Origin: DASUZB01 sp036377075
GTDB lineage: Bacteria; Actinomycetota; CALGFH01
Length of the DNA: 38,508 bases
NCBI GenBank assembly: GCA_036377075.1
Contig: DASUZB010000056.1
Coordinates: 1 to 38,508 of the forward strand
Reading direction: 5' to 3'
Below the pieces are notes generated by a model, which was not told the origin of the DNA, searched no databases, and worked only from the letters and a program-made list of their open reading frames with translations. Numbering within the stretch: position 1 is the first letter of the stretch; each line of letters begins with the position of its first letter. The translations under genes and the position numbers were made by a program. Shown piece by piece: positions 23,558 through 32,470 of the stretch.

Positions 23558-24706
23558 ATGCCCGGTTGGTCAGGCTGGCCGGCGGTGATCGATGATGGCG
23601 TCGGCGATACGGGGCGGTGCGCGGACCGCCACCTGGCGCCTGGCGTCCCGGAGCGGTTGCGTGCCTGGGTGCGCCGCGACTTCGGCATCGACCTGACGTC
23701 GATCCATGCCACCGGCCAGGGCGCGGACGTCGCCGCGCAGCTCTGGCATGGCGTGGCCGACGACGGTGCGCGGTACGCGGTCAAATGGAGCGCCGCCGGC
23801 ACGCCGGGTGGCCTGCTCGTCTCAGCTCAGCTGGCGGCGCGGCAGGTGGCCGGCGCCGTGCGGCCGGTACCGGCTCGGGATGGGCGGCCGTGGAGCCATC
23901 GGCAGGGGCGCCGGCTGTCCGTGCTGCCATGGGTGTCCGATCGCAGGGCCATGGCCGAGGGGCTGCAAGCACGAGGCTGGCGAGCCTTCGGCGCGCTATT
24001 GGCCCAAGTGCACGCCACGCCGGCCGTCGGCGCTGTGGCCGCACTGCTGCCGCGTGACGATCACACCCATCACCGGATCACCGCCGCGGTTCACGCCCTG
24101 CAGGCACAGTTGGCCGCACCGACCCAACCCGCGAATGCCGATCCCCTGATTCGAGCCCTGGCGCAGCAGTGGCAGGCGAAGGCCGAGCTGATCTGGACCC
24201 TGCTCGAACACGCCGACCGCCTCGCGCCGGTCCTGCGCGCCCGGGCGCCGGCCATGGTCGTCTGCCACGGCGACCCCCACCTTGGCAACCTGTTGGTGGG
24301 CGACCAGGGCCAGGTGTGGCTGATCGACTGGGACAACGCCGTCGTGGCCGCGCGAGAACGCGACCTGATGTTCGTCGTGGATGGCGTCATCTCCCCTGCC
24401 GCCATCGGCCCGCGCGAGCGGTCGTGGTTCTTCGACGGCTACGGTAGCGTGGACCTCGACCAGGCCGGCCTGGATTACCAACGCTGCACCCGTGCCCTCG
24501 ACGACCTCATCTACGACGCCGAGCAAGTCGTCGACGTGGACCGGTACAGCCCATCGCAGCGCCGGATCGCCCTGCACCGCGTACGACAGAACCTCGACGC
24601 CACCGGGTTGGCGCACCGCGCTGGCACCGTCGTGGAACGGATGACAGCGGACACCACCCCCACCCCACCGAATTCCACGATGGACCTCCCGCCTGCACCT
24701 CAATGA
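23558..24706 (+). CDS. Aminoglycoside phosphotransferase (APH)-like kinase
   Basis: The protein has the APH/choline-kinase fold. The catalytic loop is VCHGDPHLGNLLVG (His237, Asp239, Asn244 from the start used) and the metal-binding motif is LIDWDNAVVA (Asp257). The N-lobe reads GADVAAQLWHGVADDGARYAVKWS, with the ATP-binding lysine in YAVKWS. The family phosphorylates antibiotics, sugars, choline or homoserine; the substrate cannot be told. The start is uncertain: the frame is open back to 23402, inside the LexA box, and ATG 23558 or 23507 are the plausible starts, none with a good SD. The last bases (stop at 24704-24706) run into the left inverted repeat of the next element, so the C-terminal tail may have been altered by its insertion. 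Confidence 0.78.
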   Translation: MPGWSGWPAVIDDGVGDTGRCADRHLAPGVPERLRAWVRRDFGIDLTSIHATGQGADVAAQLWHGVADDGARYAVKWSAAGTPGGLLVSAQLAARQVAGAVRPVPARDGRPWSHRQGRRLSVLPWVSDRRAMAEGLQARGWRAFGALLAQVHATPAVGAVAALLPRDDHTHHRITAAVHALQAQLAAPTQPANADPLIRALAQQWQAKAELIWTLLEHADRLAPVLRARAPAMVVCHGDPHLGNLLVGDQGQVWLIDWDNAVVAARERDLMFVVDGVISPAAIGPRERSWFFDGYGSVDLDQAGLDYQRCTRALDDLIYDAEQVVDVDRYSPSQRRIALHRVRQNLDATGLAHRAGTVVERMTADTTPTPPNSTMDLPPAPQ

Positions 24707-24722
24707 GGGTGTCCGTGGTGCC
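24698..24722 (+). repeat. Left inverted repeat of putative element
   Basis: 23 of 25 bases match the reverse complement of 25973-25997. It contains the stop codon of the phosphotransferase gene (24704-24706). Confidence 0.8.
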
Positions 24723-24955
24723 CGGTGCGCCAGCGCCCACGGCGTGGTGGTGTCCACGATCCACGGCGACCTGCTGTGGTGCGACGCCGGCTGGCCACGA
24801 CCGCCAGCACTGGCATGCCCGACCGGGGCCGGTGGACCGAGGATCGGCGCACCGACGCTAAGCGCGCCCACGACCGCGACCAGGCCAGCCTGCCCGCTCC
24901 GCGCCCTCCAACCAGGAATTCCGGCCATCTGCCGGTTCGTCGGTAGCGGGACACG

Positions 24956-25534
24956 TCAGCCGGGCCCCGGATCGTCGAGCGTGAAGGAGAAGCCGCTGGA
25001 GGTGCGGGTGTCCAGGCGGGTCGACGACCGGATCCTGCCGTCGGCCCGGAGCCGCTCCGCCGCGGCACGCGAGATCCCCAGGCCGTCGGCGACGAGCCTG
25101 AGCGGTCGCATGGGGATGGCGGCGACCAGTTCCACACGGACGGTGACGGGCCGGCCGGGCCAACCAGGGATCGGGTCGGCGTCGAGGACCCACGCGCCTT
25201 CCCAGTCCACGGTGAGCCGGTTTCGTTGATGGAGCGGCGCGGCGAGGAGGACCTCGGCGACGAGCCCTGGGTCGTTGTCGTGGTAGCGGCGGAGCAGCGC
25301 TGGGTCGATCGAGCGCAGCGGCGAGCGTTCGACGACGGTCACCTTTCGTACCTGGCCGCAGCCCTGGCAGCGAAGCAGCAGCCAGACGTCGATGGTCTTG
25401 CCGTTGGCGTTGACCCGGAACCTGCCGGTCGGTTCGAACGTGGACGCCGCCGCGCACGCGGCGCAACGGCCGCGGAGACGTGGCGGCCTGGTTTGGCGCA
25501 GTCGCCACGTCACCGCCGGAAGCGGGATGGCCAT
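24956..25534 (-). CDS. DUF1062 domain protein
   Basis: The 192-residue protein matches my memory of DUF1062: PPRLRGRCAACAAASTFEPT with a CxxC pair, the highly typical GRFRVNANGKTIDVWLLLRC, a second pair in RCQGCGQVRKVTVVERSPL, and LLRRYHDNDPGLVAEVLLA. The two CxxC motifs suggest a zinc ribbon. In the C-terminal half, LRLVADGLGISRAAAERLRA resembles an HTH, followed by a G-rich end. The function of the family is unknown to me; DNA or RNA binding is an inference from the zinc and HTH-like parts. ATG 25534 has AGGAAG about 11 nt upstream. The gene sits inside the putative inverted-repeat element and may be its cargo. Confidence 0.82.
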   Translation of the reverse strand: MAIPLPAVTWRLRQTRPPRLRGRCAACAAASTFEPTGRFRVNANGKTIDVWLLLRCQGCGQVRKVTVVERSPLRSIDPALLRRYHDNDPGLVAEVLLAAPLHQRNRLTVDWEGAWVLDADPIPGWPGRPVTVRVELVAAIPMRPLRLVADGLGISRAAAERLRADGRIRSSTRLDTRTSSGFSFTLDDPGPG

Positions 25535-26109
25535 GCGAGCGGAGCTTCCTGACGCCCTGAGGCGCCACCGGCGCCAGGCGTGCGAGAACGCGGCAGCCTG
25601 GTCGCGACTAGTGGATGACGTCAGAACGCAGGGCGCCGTTCACCGGCCCATCACGGATCCCGATAGCGGTCGCGGATCACCGACCGAGGCCGAGGCGACC
25701 CGGGGAATCCAAGCGACCGGGAGCATCTCCGGGTCGTGCCGGTCGTCGACGCTCCTGCGTCAGCTCCGCGCGGGAGGCAAAGCGCAGCTTCCTTCCGAAG
25801 GTCCGAGCCAGGCTGTCGCCCGGCGTGGTCGTGCACAGCGTCGCAGCCCCCGACGCCACCGTCGAGCCAATTGGCTTGATGCTCCACCGAGCGCCAGGCC
25901 TGGCACTGACGATCGGCCGTCGTCAGGCCTTCGTCGATCGGCCGCTGGCTCCACCGGCTACCCGCCTGAACAGGCATCACGGACACCCTCAATGAGGGCA
26001 GATGCTCGGCGCGCTAGATTTCGTCCAGAAGTGCAGTGCCGACGCCGCGCCGTTGGACGAGCTCCACCACCTGGTGGCGCTGGCTATCTAGGGCTCGCGG
26101 TGGCGGCCG
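25535..26109. other. 575-bp region without recognised gene
   Basis: Upstream of the DUF1062 gene, several frames stay open (for example 25615-25995 plus, 25651-25992 minus) but none shows a known fold, a good SD or a clear start. It includes the right end of the putative element. Base use is less extreme than in neighbouring genes, which fits old inserted or decaying sequence. Confidence 0.45.
25973..25997 (-). repeat. Right inverted repeat of putative element
   Basis: Read on the minus strand it gives CCTCATTGAGGGTGTCCGTG and then ATGCC, matching the left repeat except for two bases. Confidence 0.8.
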
Positions 26110-27629
26110 TTACGCGGCGGGTGGGTCGTGACCGCCGTGGCGGGCGGGTGGGACCAGGGTGACGCGGCCGCTGGCCGGGTCGCGCACGAACTGCCAGCCG
26201 CCCTCGTGGGCGGCGACGTGGTGGACCCGGCACAGCAGGACCAGGCCGGCCAGGCTGGTCGCCCCGCCGCGGGCCCAGTGCACCCGGTGGTGGGCGTCGC
26301 ACCACGCCGCCGGCCGGCCGCGGCCCTCGGCGACGCAGCCGCCGTCGCGCAGCGCCAGCGCCCGCCGCAGCGCCGGGGGGACGACGCGGGTGGCGCGGCC
26401 CAGGTCCAGCAGCGCGACCGGGGCGCCCAGCGGCGCCGGCAGCAGGCTGACGGCGGCGCGCAGCACGGCGGCCAGGGTGCCGCCGCAGCTGGTGCCGCCT
26501 GGGTCGCCGCCGTCCAGGCGGCCGTGGGTGGGGTCGGCGAGGTCGCCGGCGTGGCCGGCGGCGTCGCCGTGGTGGCCGATGGCGGCCAGGTCGGGGTGGC
26601 GGCGGACGACCGCGCGGGTGACCACCGCGTCGCAGGCCAGCCGGCGGACCGTCTCGGGCGGTAGGACCCCGCCCCAGGCGCCGACGCCGCCTACGCTGCC
26701 GTTGCGGGCTTGGAGGCTGTCGAGGTCCACGGTCACGGTGAGGTTGGGCCGCAGGCCGCCCTCTTGGGGCAGGTCGCCGGCGCGCAACGCCCAGCGGGCG
26801 AGGTCGGCCAGGGCGTCGGCGCGCCGCTGCGCCGGGTTGCGCGGGTCGTCGGGGCCGGTGGGCCGGGCGCGGGGGGCCAGGGCGGCCTGGACGGCCTCGC
26901 CGGCCTCCGGGTCGAGCAGCCCGCGCACGTCGACGCCGTCGGCGGTGGCGGCCAGCCACAGCCCGCGGCGGTCCAGCCGCGCCCGGCCGCGCTCGTCGGC
27001 GGCGTCGGGGTCGACCAGGTCGCGGAGGTGCTCGGCGACCCTTCGCAGCCGGGGCGGGTCCAGCCGCCGGGCGGCGTCGACCAGCACCGGGTCGGCCTCG
27101 GCGACCCGCCCAAGGGGGAGGTCGTGAGTGGCGTCGGCCAGGGCCGCGGCGTGCTGGTAGGAGACCTCCCCCGCGGCAAACGCCTCGGCGACGCTGGGCA
27201 GCGGGCCGCGGTACAGCGCCCGGGCGGTGCGCACCCGCTGCGCGGCCACGTGCGGGCTCATCCGGCACTCGGCGCGCAGCCAGCCCGCGGTCGGAGCGGC
27301 GACGCCGCGTTCGGCGCCGGCGGCGCCGCGGGCGTCGACCGCGGCCAGCAGCCGCAGCCGCACCGCGTCGTACTGTTCGGCGAGGCGTTCGGCGTCCAGG
27401 TACCCGATGGCCAGTTGCAGGTCGGGCTCCAGGTGGGGTCGACCGCGGCGAGGTTGGCGACCGCGGCGTCCAGCCAGGCCAGCGCCCCGGCCAGCCCACC
27501 CGGCCCCACGGGCAGCCCATCGCCGCCCGTGGGCAGGCCATGCGGCCCCGAGGGCAGACCTTCCGGCCCCACGGGCGCTTCGCCGGGGATGGCCAGTGGG
27601 TCGTACGGTGAACTGGTGTACGTTTCCAT
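26110..27629 (-). pseudogene. DUF222 / HNH nuclease-like protein, frameshifted
   Basis: DUF222-HNH proteins (13E12-type repeats) are abundant in actinobacteria; a homing or mobile nuclease role is suspected. The C-terminal frame from about 27425 shows the DUF222 region (GWLRAECRMSPHVAAQRVRT, SYQHAAALADATHDL) and the HNH end (AAWCDAHHRVHWARGG, LVLLCRVHHVAAHEGGW). The natural N-terminus METYTSSPYDPLAIPG and LDAAVANLAAVDP lie in another frame, starting at ATG 27629. The frames join near 27430-27440 if one C is added to a C4 run (GTCGACCCCACC), giving VDPHLEPDLQLAIGYLDAE. So it is a single-base frameshift, real or a sequencing error. The usual Asn before LVLLC (NLVLLC) is Gly here, so the HNH site also looks damaged. 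The N-terminus has Pro/Gly repeats (GLPSGPHGLP). Confidence 0.8.
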
Positions 27630-27769
27630 GGCCCGGAACCTACCCGGCCAGCCAGGCCCCGCCCAGCCCACCCGGCCACTTTGTGGACGACCAGCCAACG
27701 GCGGCACCGCGGACGTCCACGAGCGCGCTCCCGTCAGGAGGATTCACGCGGGCGTGCGAGGATCGGGTC

Positions 27770-28375
27770 ATGTCCGCGCAGGCCAAGCGGTGGAACCACA
27801 ACATCCACCACCACCCGCTGGTACTCGATGCCGTGCCCGACGGCTGCGAGCGGGCGCTCGACGTCGGCTGCGGCGAGGGGATCTTTACCCGCGAGCTGCG
27901 GCAAGTCGTCCCGCACGTCACGGCGATCGACCTGCACCGGCCGAGCATCCGCCTCGCCCGGCAGCACGATCCCGCCGCCGACATCGACTACCTGGTGGGT
28001 GACTTCCTCACCTACCCGTTCCGGTCAGCCCTCTTCGACCTGGTCGTATCGGTCGCCGCGTTGCACCACATGGACGCCGCGGCGGCGCTGCAGCGGATGC
28101 GCGAGCTCCTGCGGCCAGGAGGAAGGTTGGTCGTGGTCGGACTGGCCCGCAGCCGCTACCCGGCCGACCTGCCCCGAGACGCCGTCGCCGTCATCGGCAA
28201 CCGGCTGCACAGGGCGACCAAGGGCTACTGGGAGATCTCGGCGCCGACCCGCTGGCCGCCGACGGAGACCTATGCCGCTATGCGCCGCCTCGCCGCCGAA
28301 CTCCTACCAGGAGTTCGGTACCGACGGCACCTCCTGTGGCGCTACTCCCTGGTCTGGACCAAGCCGCCACCGTGA
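27770..28375 (+). CDS. Class I SAM-dependent methyltransferase
   Basis: A 201-residue methyltransferase. Motif I is RALDVGCGEGIFTRELR, followed by TAIDLHRPSIRLARQHD (acidic residue for SAM ribose), FDLVVSVAALHHMD (motif IV) and LLRPGGRLVVVGLARSRYPA (post-motif). The C-terminal part reads TKGYWEISAPTRWPPTETYA, a small variable acceptor region. The start MSAQAKRWNHNIHHHPLVLD has GAGG at 8 nt upstream. The acceptor is unknown. It converges on another methyltransferase gene with a hairpin between. Confidence 0.87.
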   Translation: MSAQAKRWNHNIHHHPLVLDAVPDGCERALDVGCGEGIFTRELRQVVPHVTAIDLHRPSIRLARQHDPAADIDYLVGDFLTYPFRSALFDLVVSVAALHHMDAAAALQRMRELLRPGGRLVVVGLARSRYPADLPRDAVAVIGNRLHRATKGYWEISAPTRWPPTETYAAMRRLAAELLPGVRYRRHLLWRYSLVWTKPPP

Positions 28376-28472
28376 CGCCCGGGCCGCGACCACGACGACC
28401 AGGGAGCCGGACGTCGCCGCGCTCTGGCACGAGTTGGTGGTGTGCGCCCGTGCCAACGGCATGGGCCGCAGC

Positions 28473-28500
28473 AGCGCCTCGTCCCCCTCGACGAGGCGCT
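28473..28500. terminator. Hairpin between convergent methyltransferase genes
   Basis: AGCGCCTCGTC (28473-28483) pairs perfectly with GACGAGGCGCT (28490-28500) around a 6-nt loop. It lies between the two converging stop codons. Confidence 0.7.
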
Positions 28501-28523
28501 CGACGAACGGTAGCCGGGCGCGC

Positions 28524-29399
28524 TCAGGGCCTGGTCGCCCGCAGGTAGGCGTGCGCCATGCGCCAGGTCTGCTCGTGCGCCTCGACCAGCGGCCGGAGGT
28601 GCGCCCTCAGCCGGGCGGCCTCGGCCGGGGTCAGCGCCTGCGCGATCGCCTGCCCGAACGTGGGCACCAGCGGGTTCGGCGCCACCGCCAGCAGGGCCTC
28701 CCAGCTCACCACCGGCGAGGACGGGCGCGAGGTCACCTCGGCCCCGTAGTCGAGGTGCAGCTCGGCGAAGCCGGCCCGCTCGGCGAAGGCCAGCAGGTCA
28801 CGCTCGTCGAAGTCGATCATCGTGCCGGCTTCCGCCGGGCCCTGCAGCACCGCCCGCACCTTGGCGGCCAGCTCCTCCACCGGCGTGACGTCGTAGCCGT
28901 ACAGCCGGTGGGCCGGCTCCGGGAACCCGAACCGGTTGATCGGCTCGAAGATCGACAGCCGGCCGCCCGGGCGCAGCACCCGGAAGGCCTCGTGGAAGGC
29001 GCGCTGCTTGTCGGCCACGTAGATGAGCACCGAGCGGGTGGTGACCGCGTCGACCGAGCCGTCGGCGACGGGCCCGAGGTCCTGGGCCGTGGCCCGCACG
29101 AAACGGCAGCGGGCCAGGACGCCCTGCTCGGCGGCGAAGGCGCGGCAGCGGGCCAGCAGATCCTCGGAGACGTCGCTGAAGATCACGGTGCCGTGCTCGC
29201 CGACCAGCGGGAGCGCGCCGAATGCCAGCAGGCCGTCGCCGGCGCCCAGGTCGAGGACGGTGTCGCCGGCGGCGATCGCGGCGCCGCGCAGGACGCGGTC
29301 GCGCACCGGCCGCAGGAACGCCATCGAGGCGGCCTGCTGCGCCCGGTCGCCGCCGAAGCGGTCGCGCAGCAGCCACCGCGCCCACCGGTCCTCGCCCAC
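28524..29399 (-). CDS. Class I SAM-dependent methyltransferase
   Basis: A 291-residue methyltransferase: motif I DTVLDLGAGDGLLAFGALPL, then VIFSDVSEDLLARCR, FVRATAQDLGPVADGSVDAV and AFRVLRPGGRLSIFEPINRF. The C-terminal region (PAHRLYGYDVTPVEELAAKV to QTWRMAHAYLRATRP) is not shared with the neighbouring methyltransferases; the substrate is unknown. GTG 29399 lies 12 nt after the SnoaL-like gene and the gene runs in the same direction, so LLM, SnoaL and this gene probably form one operon. Start evidence is weak. Confidence 0.85.
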   Translation of the reverse strand: MGEDRWARWLLRDRFGGDRAQQAASMAFLRPVRDRVLRGAAIAAGDTVLDLGAGDGLLAFGALPLVGEHGTVIFSDVSEDLLARCRAFAAEQGVLARCRFVRATAQDLGPVADGSVDAVTTRSVLIYVADKQRAFHEAFRVLRPGGRLSIFEPINRFGFPEPAHRLYGYDVTPVEELAAKVRAVLQGPAEAGTMIDFDERDLLAFAERAGFAELHLDYGAEVTSRPSSPVVSWEALLAVAPNPLVPTFGQAIAQALTPAEAARLRAHLRPLVEAHEQTWRMAHAYLRATRP

Positions 29400-29411
29400 G
29401 CGGTGCTCGCC

Positions 29412-29834
29412 TCAGCCGGCGCCGAGCGCTGGCAGCAGGCCGAGCTGCTGCAGCATGGTGAGGTTGTCGACCTGGTCCCAGTGCTCGGCGATCCTGCCGT
29501 CGGCGATGCGGAAGATGTCGATCGCCGCGTAGTCGACCTGCCGGCCGGTCGCCGGGATGCCGAGCAGGTCCCCCTGGTGGGTTCCCTGCCAGGCGGTGCG
29601 CGCGACCACCTTGTCGCCCTCGGCGATCAGGTCGTGGACGGTCCCGCGCCAGTCCGGGAACGCGGCCAGCAGCGGGGCGAAGAACGCCCGGTAGCCGGTG
29701 CGGCCGGGTGGGACCTGGGGGTTGTGGTCGAGGTAGTCCTCGGCGTAGTAGCGCTCGATGGCGTCGAGGTCGTGGGCGTTGAAGACCTCCTCGATGACGC
29801 GCGCGACCAGCTGCTTGTTCTGTTCGGTGGACAT
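29412..29834 (-). CDS. SnoaL-like / ester cyclase protein
   Basis: A 140-residue protein of the NTF2-like superfamily, SnoaL type. MSTEQNKQLVARVIEEVFNA, DLDAIERYYAEDYLDHNPQV, FFAPLLAAFPDWRGTVHDLI, DKVVARTAWQGTHQGDLLGI and YAAIDIFRIADGRIAEHWDQ match the usual pattern, including the His/Asp pocket residues. SnoaL itself cyclises polyketides, but most homologues have no known reaction. ATG 29834 has GAGGA about 7 nt upstream. It lies 19 nt after the LLM gene and 12 nt before the methyltransferase. Confidence 0.88.
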   Translation of the reverse strand: MSTEQNKQLVARVIEEVFNAHDLDAIERYYAEDYLDHNPQVPPGRTGYRAFFAPLLAAFPDWRGTVHDLIAEGDKVVARTAWQGTHQGDLLGIPATGRQVDYAAIDIFRIADGRIAEHWDQVDNLTMLQQLGLLPALGAG

Positions 29835-29853
29835 GGGCTCGTCCTCGTGGCGG

Positions 29854-30882
29854 TCAGGCCGACTCGGTCCAGGCGGGCGGCGGTGGCAGGGGCTGGCCGG
29901 GGGCCAGGGCGGTGAGGGTGGCCATGACGCGGGCGGCCGGGTGGTCGCCGGCGGGCAGCGGGTAGAGCACCGGCAGGTCCACCCCGGCCTGCCGGTAGGC
30001 CTCCAGGCGCTCCGCCACCTGGGCGGCGGAGCCCGTCGCCACCAGCGTCTCGACGGTCTGGTCGCTGACCAGGCCGGCACGTTCGCCCCGGGGGGCTGCG
30101 GCGACGCGGTCGACGTCGGCGATGCCGACGCGGCGCAGCATGGCGGCGTAGGCGGGGGCCTCGAGGTAGTTCAGGACCTGCGGCCGCAGGTCGTCGGCCA
30201 GCTCGGCGAGCTCGCCGACGCAGGCGCGCACGTAGCAGCCGACCACCACCGTGGCCGGGTCGCGGCCGGCATCGCCGGCGGCCTGCCGGACGGCGGCGAC
30301 GGCGCCGGCGACGGCGTCCAGCGGCAACCAGTTCAGCAGCACCCCGTCGGCGATGCGGCCGGCGAGGGCCAGCATGCGCGGGTTGAGCGCGGCCAGCACG
30401 ACCGGCGGACGGGGGCGCGCCGGCGGGAAGCCGAGCTTGAAGCCGCGCGCGTCGCCGCCCTCCCAGGCGACCTCGGGCTCCTTGCCGGCGGCGACCGCCC
30501 GCACCGCGGCGACGGTCACCTCCAGGCGGGCGAACGGGTCGCCCCACGGGACGCCGAACCAGTGCTCGGCCGACCACCTCGCGCCGGCGCCGAGGCCGAG
30601 CACGAAGCGGCCGCCGCTGAGGTCGTCCATGGTCGCGGCGGTCTGGGCGAGCACCACCGGGGAGCGGGAGTAGACCGGGACCACGCCGGTGCCGAGCAGC
30701 ACCCGCCTGGTGGTGGCGGCGAACGCGGCGAGCGTCGAGAGCGCGTCGTGCCCGCCGATCTCGGGCATCCAGATGCCGCTGTAGCCGCCGGCCTCGGCGG
30801 CGTCGGCCCAGCCGGCCAGGACGTCCGCGGAGACCCCGATGTCACGCAGGGAGACCCCGAGCGGGCCACGGTAGTCGGGCAT
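29854..30882 (-). CDS. LLM class (probably F420-dependent) oxidoreductase
   Basis: A 342-residue luciferase-like TIM barrel: GIWMPEIGGHDALSTLAAFA, TRRVLLGTGVVPVYSRSPVV, LAQTAATMDDLSGGRFVLGL, GVPWGDPFARLEVTVAAVRA and RIADGVLLNWLP are all typical of actinobacterial LLM proteins that use F420. The start MPDYRGPLGVSLRDIGVSAD has AGGAGG 4 nt upstream, a strong site. It is the first gene of a likely three-gene minus-strand operon. The substrate cannot be told from sequence; FMN use is the alternative. Confidence 0.9.
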   Translation of the reverse strand: MPDYRGPLGVSLRDIGVSADVLAGWADAAEAGGYSGIWMPEIGGHDALSTLAAFAATTRRVLLGTGVVPVYSRSPVVLAQTAATMDDLSGGRFVLGLGAGARWSAEHWFGVPWGDPFARLEVTVAAVRAVAAGKEPEVAWEGGDARGFKLGFPPARPRPPVVLAALNPRMLALAGRIADGVLLNWLPLDAVAGAVAAVRQAAGDAGRDPATVVVGCYVRACVGELAELADDLRPQVLNYLEAPAYAAMLRRVGIADVDRVAAAPRGERAGLVSDQTVETLVATGSAAQVAERLEAYRQAGVDLPVLYPLPAGDHPAARVMATLTALAPGQPLPPPPAWTESA

Positions 30883-30922
30883 GCGACCTCCTGTGTCAGC
30901 GGCTTCCTGATTCACCGGGGGG

Positions 30923-31498
30923 CTACCGCTCGGCTCTGCGTGGCCACCCGCCACCTCGGTTCCGGCCTCGCTCTTGAGCCCCCCGGCCCCCCCGCCCACG
31001 CCGGCCAGGCTGAGGGAGCAGCGGCTCGCGCAGGTACTCGAGGAAGTCCTTGCCGTGGTAGTAGCGCGGCAGCCGGGCGATGCGGGCGAAGCCGTGGCGC
31101 TGGTAGAAGCGGCGGTGGCGGGGCGTGTCGGGGCAGCGGAGGTAGCAGCGGGCCGCCCCCGCCGCCGCGGCCCGCTCGCAGAACAGCTCGAGCAGCCGGC
31201 CGCCCACGCCGCCGCTGCGCCGGGACCGGGCCACCAGGATGTCCCCGAGCCTGGCGGTGCCGGCGACCACCTCGCCGACCGCGACCGCCACCAGCTCACC
31301 GCCGTCGCGCGCCTCGACCACCACCGGCCGGCTGGTCCAGTCGAGGCCGTCCGGGCCGAAGACGTCGCGGTCGGCCGCCGGCCACTCGCTCGCCAGGAAG
31401 CCGCGGATCTCCTCGGTCTCGGTCTCGGCCGGCCGGTAGACCAGCCCGCCCGGCTGGGCTTCACCTGCTGCCGACACGGTCGAGCGGCGCCGCCGCAT
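30923..31498 (-). CDS. GNAT family N-acetyltransferase
   Basis: A 191-residue protein with the GNAT core: VAVAVGEVVAGTARLGDILV, the acetyl-CoA loop RSRRSGGVGGRLLELFCERA and RCYLRCPDTPRHRRFYQRHG, ending FARIARLPRYYHGKDFLEYL. The C-terminal tail is Arg/Gly-rich. It probably acetylates an amine on a small molecule or protein. ATG 31498 is preceded by GGGAGG at 9 nt; GTG 31507 would sit directly on that SD. It lies 40 nt upstream of the LLM gene and may be co-transcribed. Confidence 0.83.
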   Translation of the reverse strand: MRRRRSTVSAAGEAQPGGLVYRPAETETEEIRGFLASEWPAADRDVFGPDGLDWTSRPVVVEARDGGELVAVAVGEVVAGTARLGDILVARSRRSGGVGGRLLELFCERAAAAGAARCYLRCPDTPRHRRFYQRHGFARIARLPRYYHGKDFLEYLREPLLPQPGRRGRGGRGAQERGRNRGGGWPRRAER

Positions 31499-31540
31499 CC
31501 GTGGCACCCTCCCTGAGTAATCTCGGCTGGCTGGATTCTC

Positions 31541-31546
31541 TATGAT
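31541..31546 (+). promoter_or_regulatory. Possible -10 box
   Basis: TATGAT, one mismatch from TATAAT, lies 35 nt upstream of the start at 31582 in an AT-rich patch of the divergent gap. No good -35 was found. Confidence 0.35.
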
Positions 31547-31581
31547 TCACCCCGACCGCTCGTCGGTGCGAAGGGAGCTCG

Positions 31582-32394
31582 ATGGACGTCCGCCTCACCA
31601 ACGTGTACGTCGCCGACGCCAGGTTGGTGGCCGACGGGGTCGCGCAGCCGGAGGACGCGATGGCCGTGTTCGTCGGCCGCACCGGCCACGGCCGGGTGGC
31701 GTCGTTCACGGTGCAGCGCTCCTACACCGGGGCGGGCGGCTGGTACACCGAGGTGCTGGTGCTCCTCGCGCCGAACGGCGACCTGGCCTGGCGCGGTCCG
31801 GCCAAGCCGCTGACCTTGCGCGGCTCCAGCAAGATCGACACCTTCACCGAGGAGGTGCACGGCGCCGAGGTCGCCTCCGACGACGACCACGAGCTGGTGT
31901 TCCTGATGAGCGACGGGCGTGCCCCGCTCGACGAGATCGGCCGCGTGCCGATCGCGGTGCTCGACGAGGACTCGCCGGGCGCCGGCGCCTCCGACACCGC
32001 GGTGCTGGACGAGGCGCTCAAGAAGAGCACGATCGTCTGGATCGACGTGCCCGGTCCGGGCGGCACCGACGGGCGGCCGGTGCCGGCCTGGTACGGCACC
32101 CTCGACGGCCGCGTCTACGTCCTCACCGGCGGCTCGGAGCAGCGCATCCCCGGCCTCGCCGAGGCCGAGCGGGTGGAGCTGGTGGCCCGCTCCAAGGAGC
32201 AGCAGGCGCTGGTCGCCAGGGTGGTGGCCGACGCCAGGGTGGTGCCGAGCTCGGACCCGCTGTTCGCCCGCGTCACCCCGCTGCTGCTGCCACGGCGCCT
32301 GAACCTGCGCGACGGCGAGCAGGCGGCGGAGCGCTGGAGCAAGGAGTGCACCCTGGTCGAGCTGACCCCGACGGGGGTGCCGGTGGAAGCCTGA
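31582..32394 (+). CDS. Conserved-looking hypothetical protein, 270 residues
   Basis: I do not recognise the protein with certainty. It is soluble, with no signal or membrane helix, and shows strand-rich blocks: SFTVQRSYTGAGGWYTEVLV, LTLRGSSKIDTFTEEVHGAE and STIVWIDVPGPGGTDGRPVP followed by AWYGTLDGRVYVLTGGSEQR. The last resembles flavin-reductase-like split barrels of the pyridoxamine-phosphate-oxidase type, so an FMN- or F420-binding role is one option. The start has GGAG at 5 nt. Good SD and codon use support a real gene. It lies in front of a YtxH-like gene. Confidence 0.72.
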   Translation: MDVRLTNVYVADARLVADGVAQPEDAMAVFVGRTGHGRVASFTVQRSYTGAGGWYTEVLVLLAPNGDLAWRGPAKPLTLRGSSKIDTFTEEVHGAEVASDDDHELVFLMSDGRAPLDEIGRVPIAVLDEDSPGAGASDTAVLDEALKKSTIVWIDVPGPGGTDGRPVPAWYGTLDGRVYVLTGGSEQRIPGLAEAERVELVARSKEQQALVARVVADARVVPSSDPLFARVTPLLLPRRLNLRDGEQAAERWSKECTLVELTPTGVPVEA

Positions 32395-32470
32395 ACGACC
32401 GTTTTGCGGTCGTGCGCAGGGGTAGTTGATAGCCGTGGTACCCGATCTGGACTCGCGCTGGAGGCGCCTC

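Larger units (their letters stand above)
24698..25997. mobile_element. Putative 1.3-kb element bounded by 25-bp inverted repeats
   Basis: The 25 bp at 24698-24722 (CCTCAATGAGGGTGTCCGTG, then GTGCC) match the reverse complement of 25973-25997 with two mismatches. The repeats face each other like transposon ends, and the outermost CCTCAATGAGG is itself palindromic. Inside are a DUF1062 gene and about 700 bp without recognisable genes; no transposase is seen. It may be a non-autonomous transposon or the shell of a decayed insertion sequence. No target-site duplication is evident. Confidence 0.55.

Noticed and set aside
24858..25568. Larger minus-strand frame over the DUF1062 gene
   Set aside because: It is Arg/Pro-rich and out of frame with the clear DUF1062 motifs.
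25615..25995. Small plus-strand gene or transposase remnant in the inverted-repeat element
   Set aside because: No SD, no known motif, and competing frames on the other strand; it cannot be supported.
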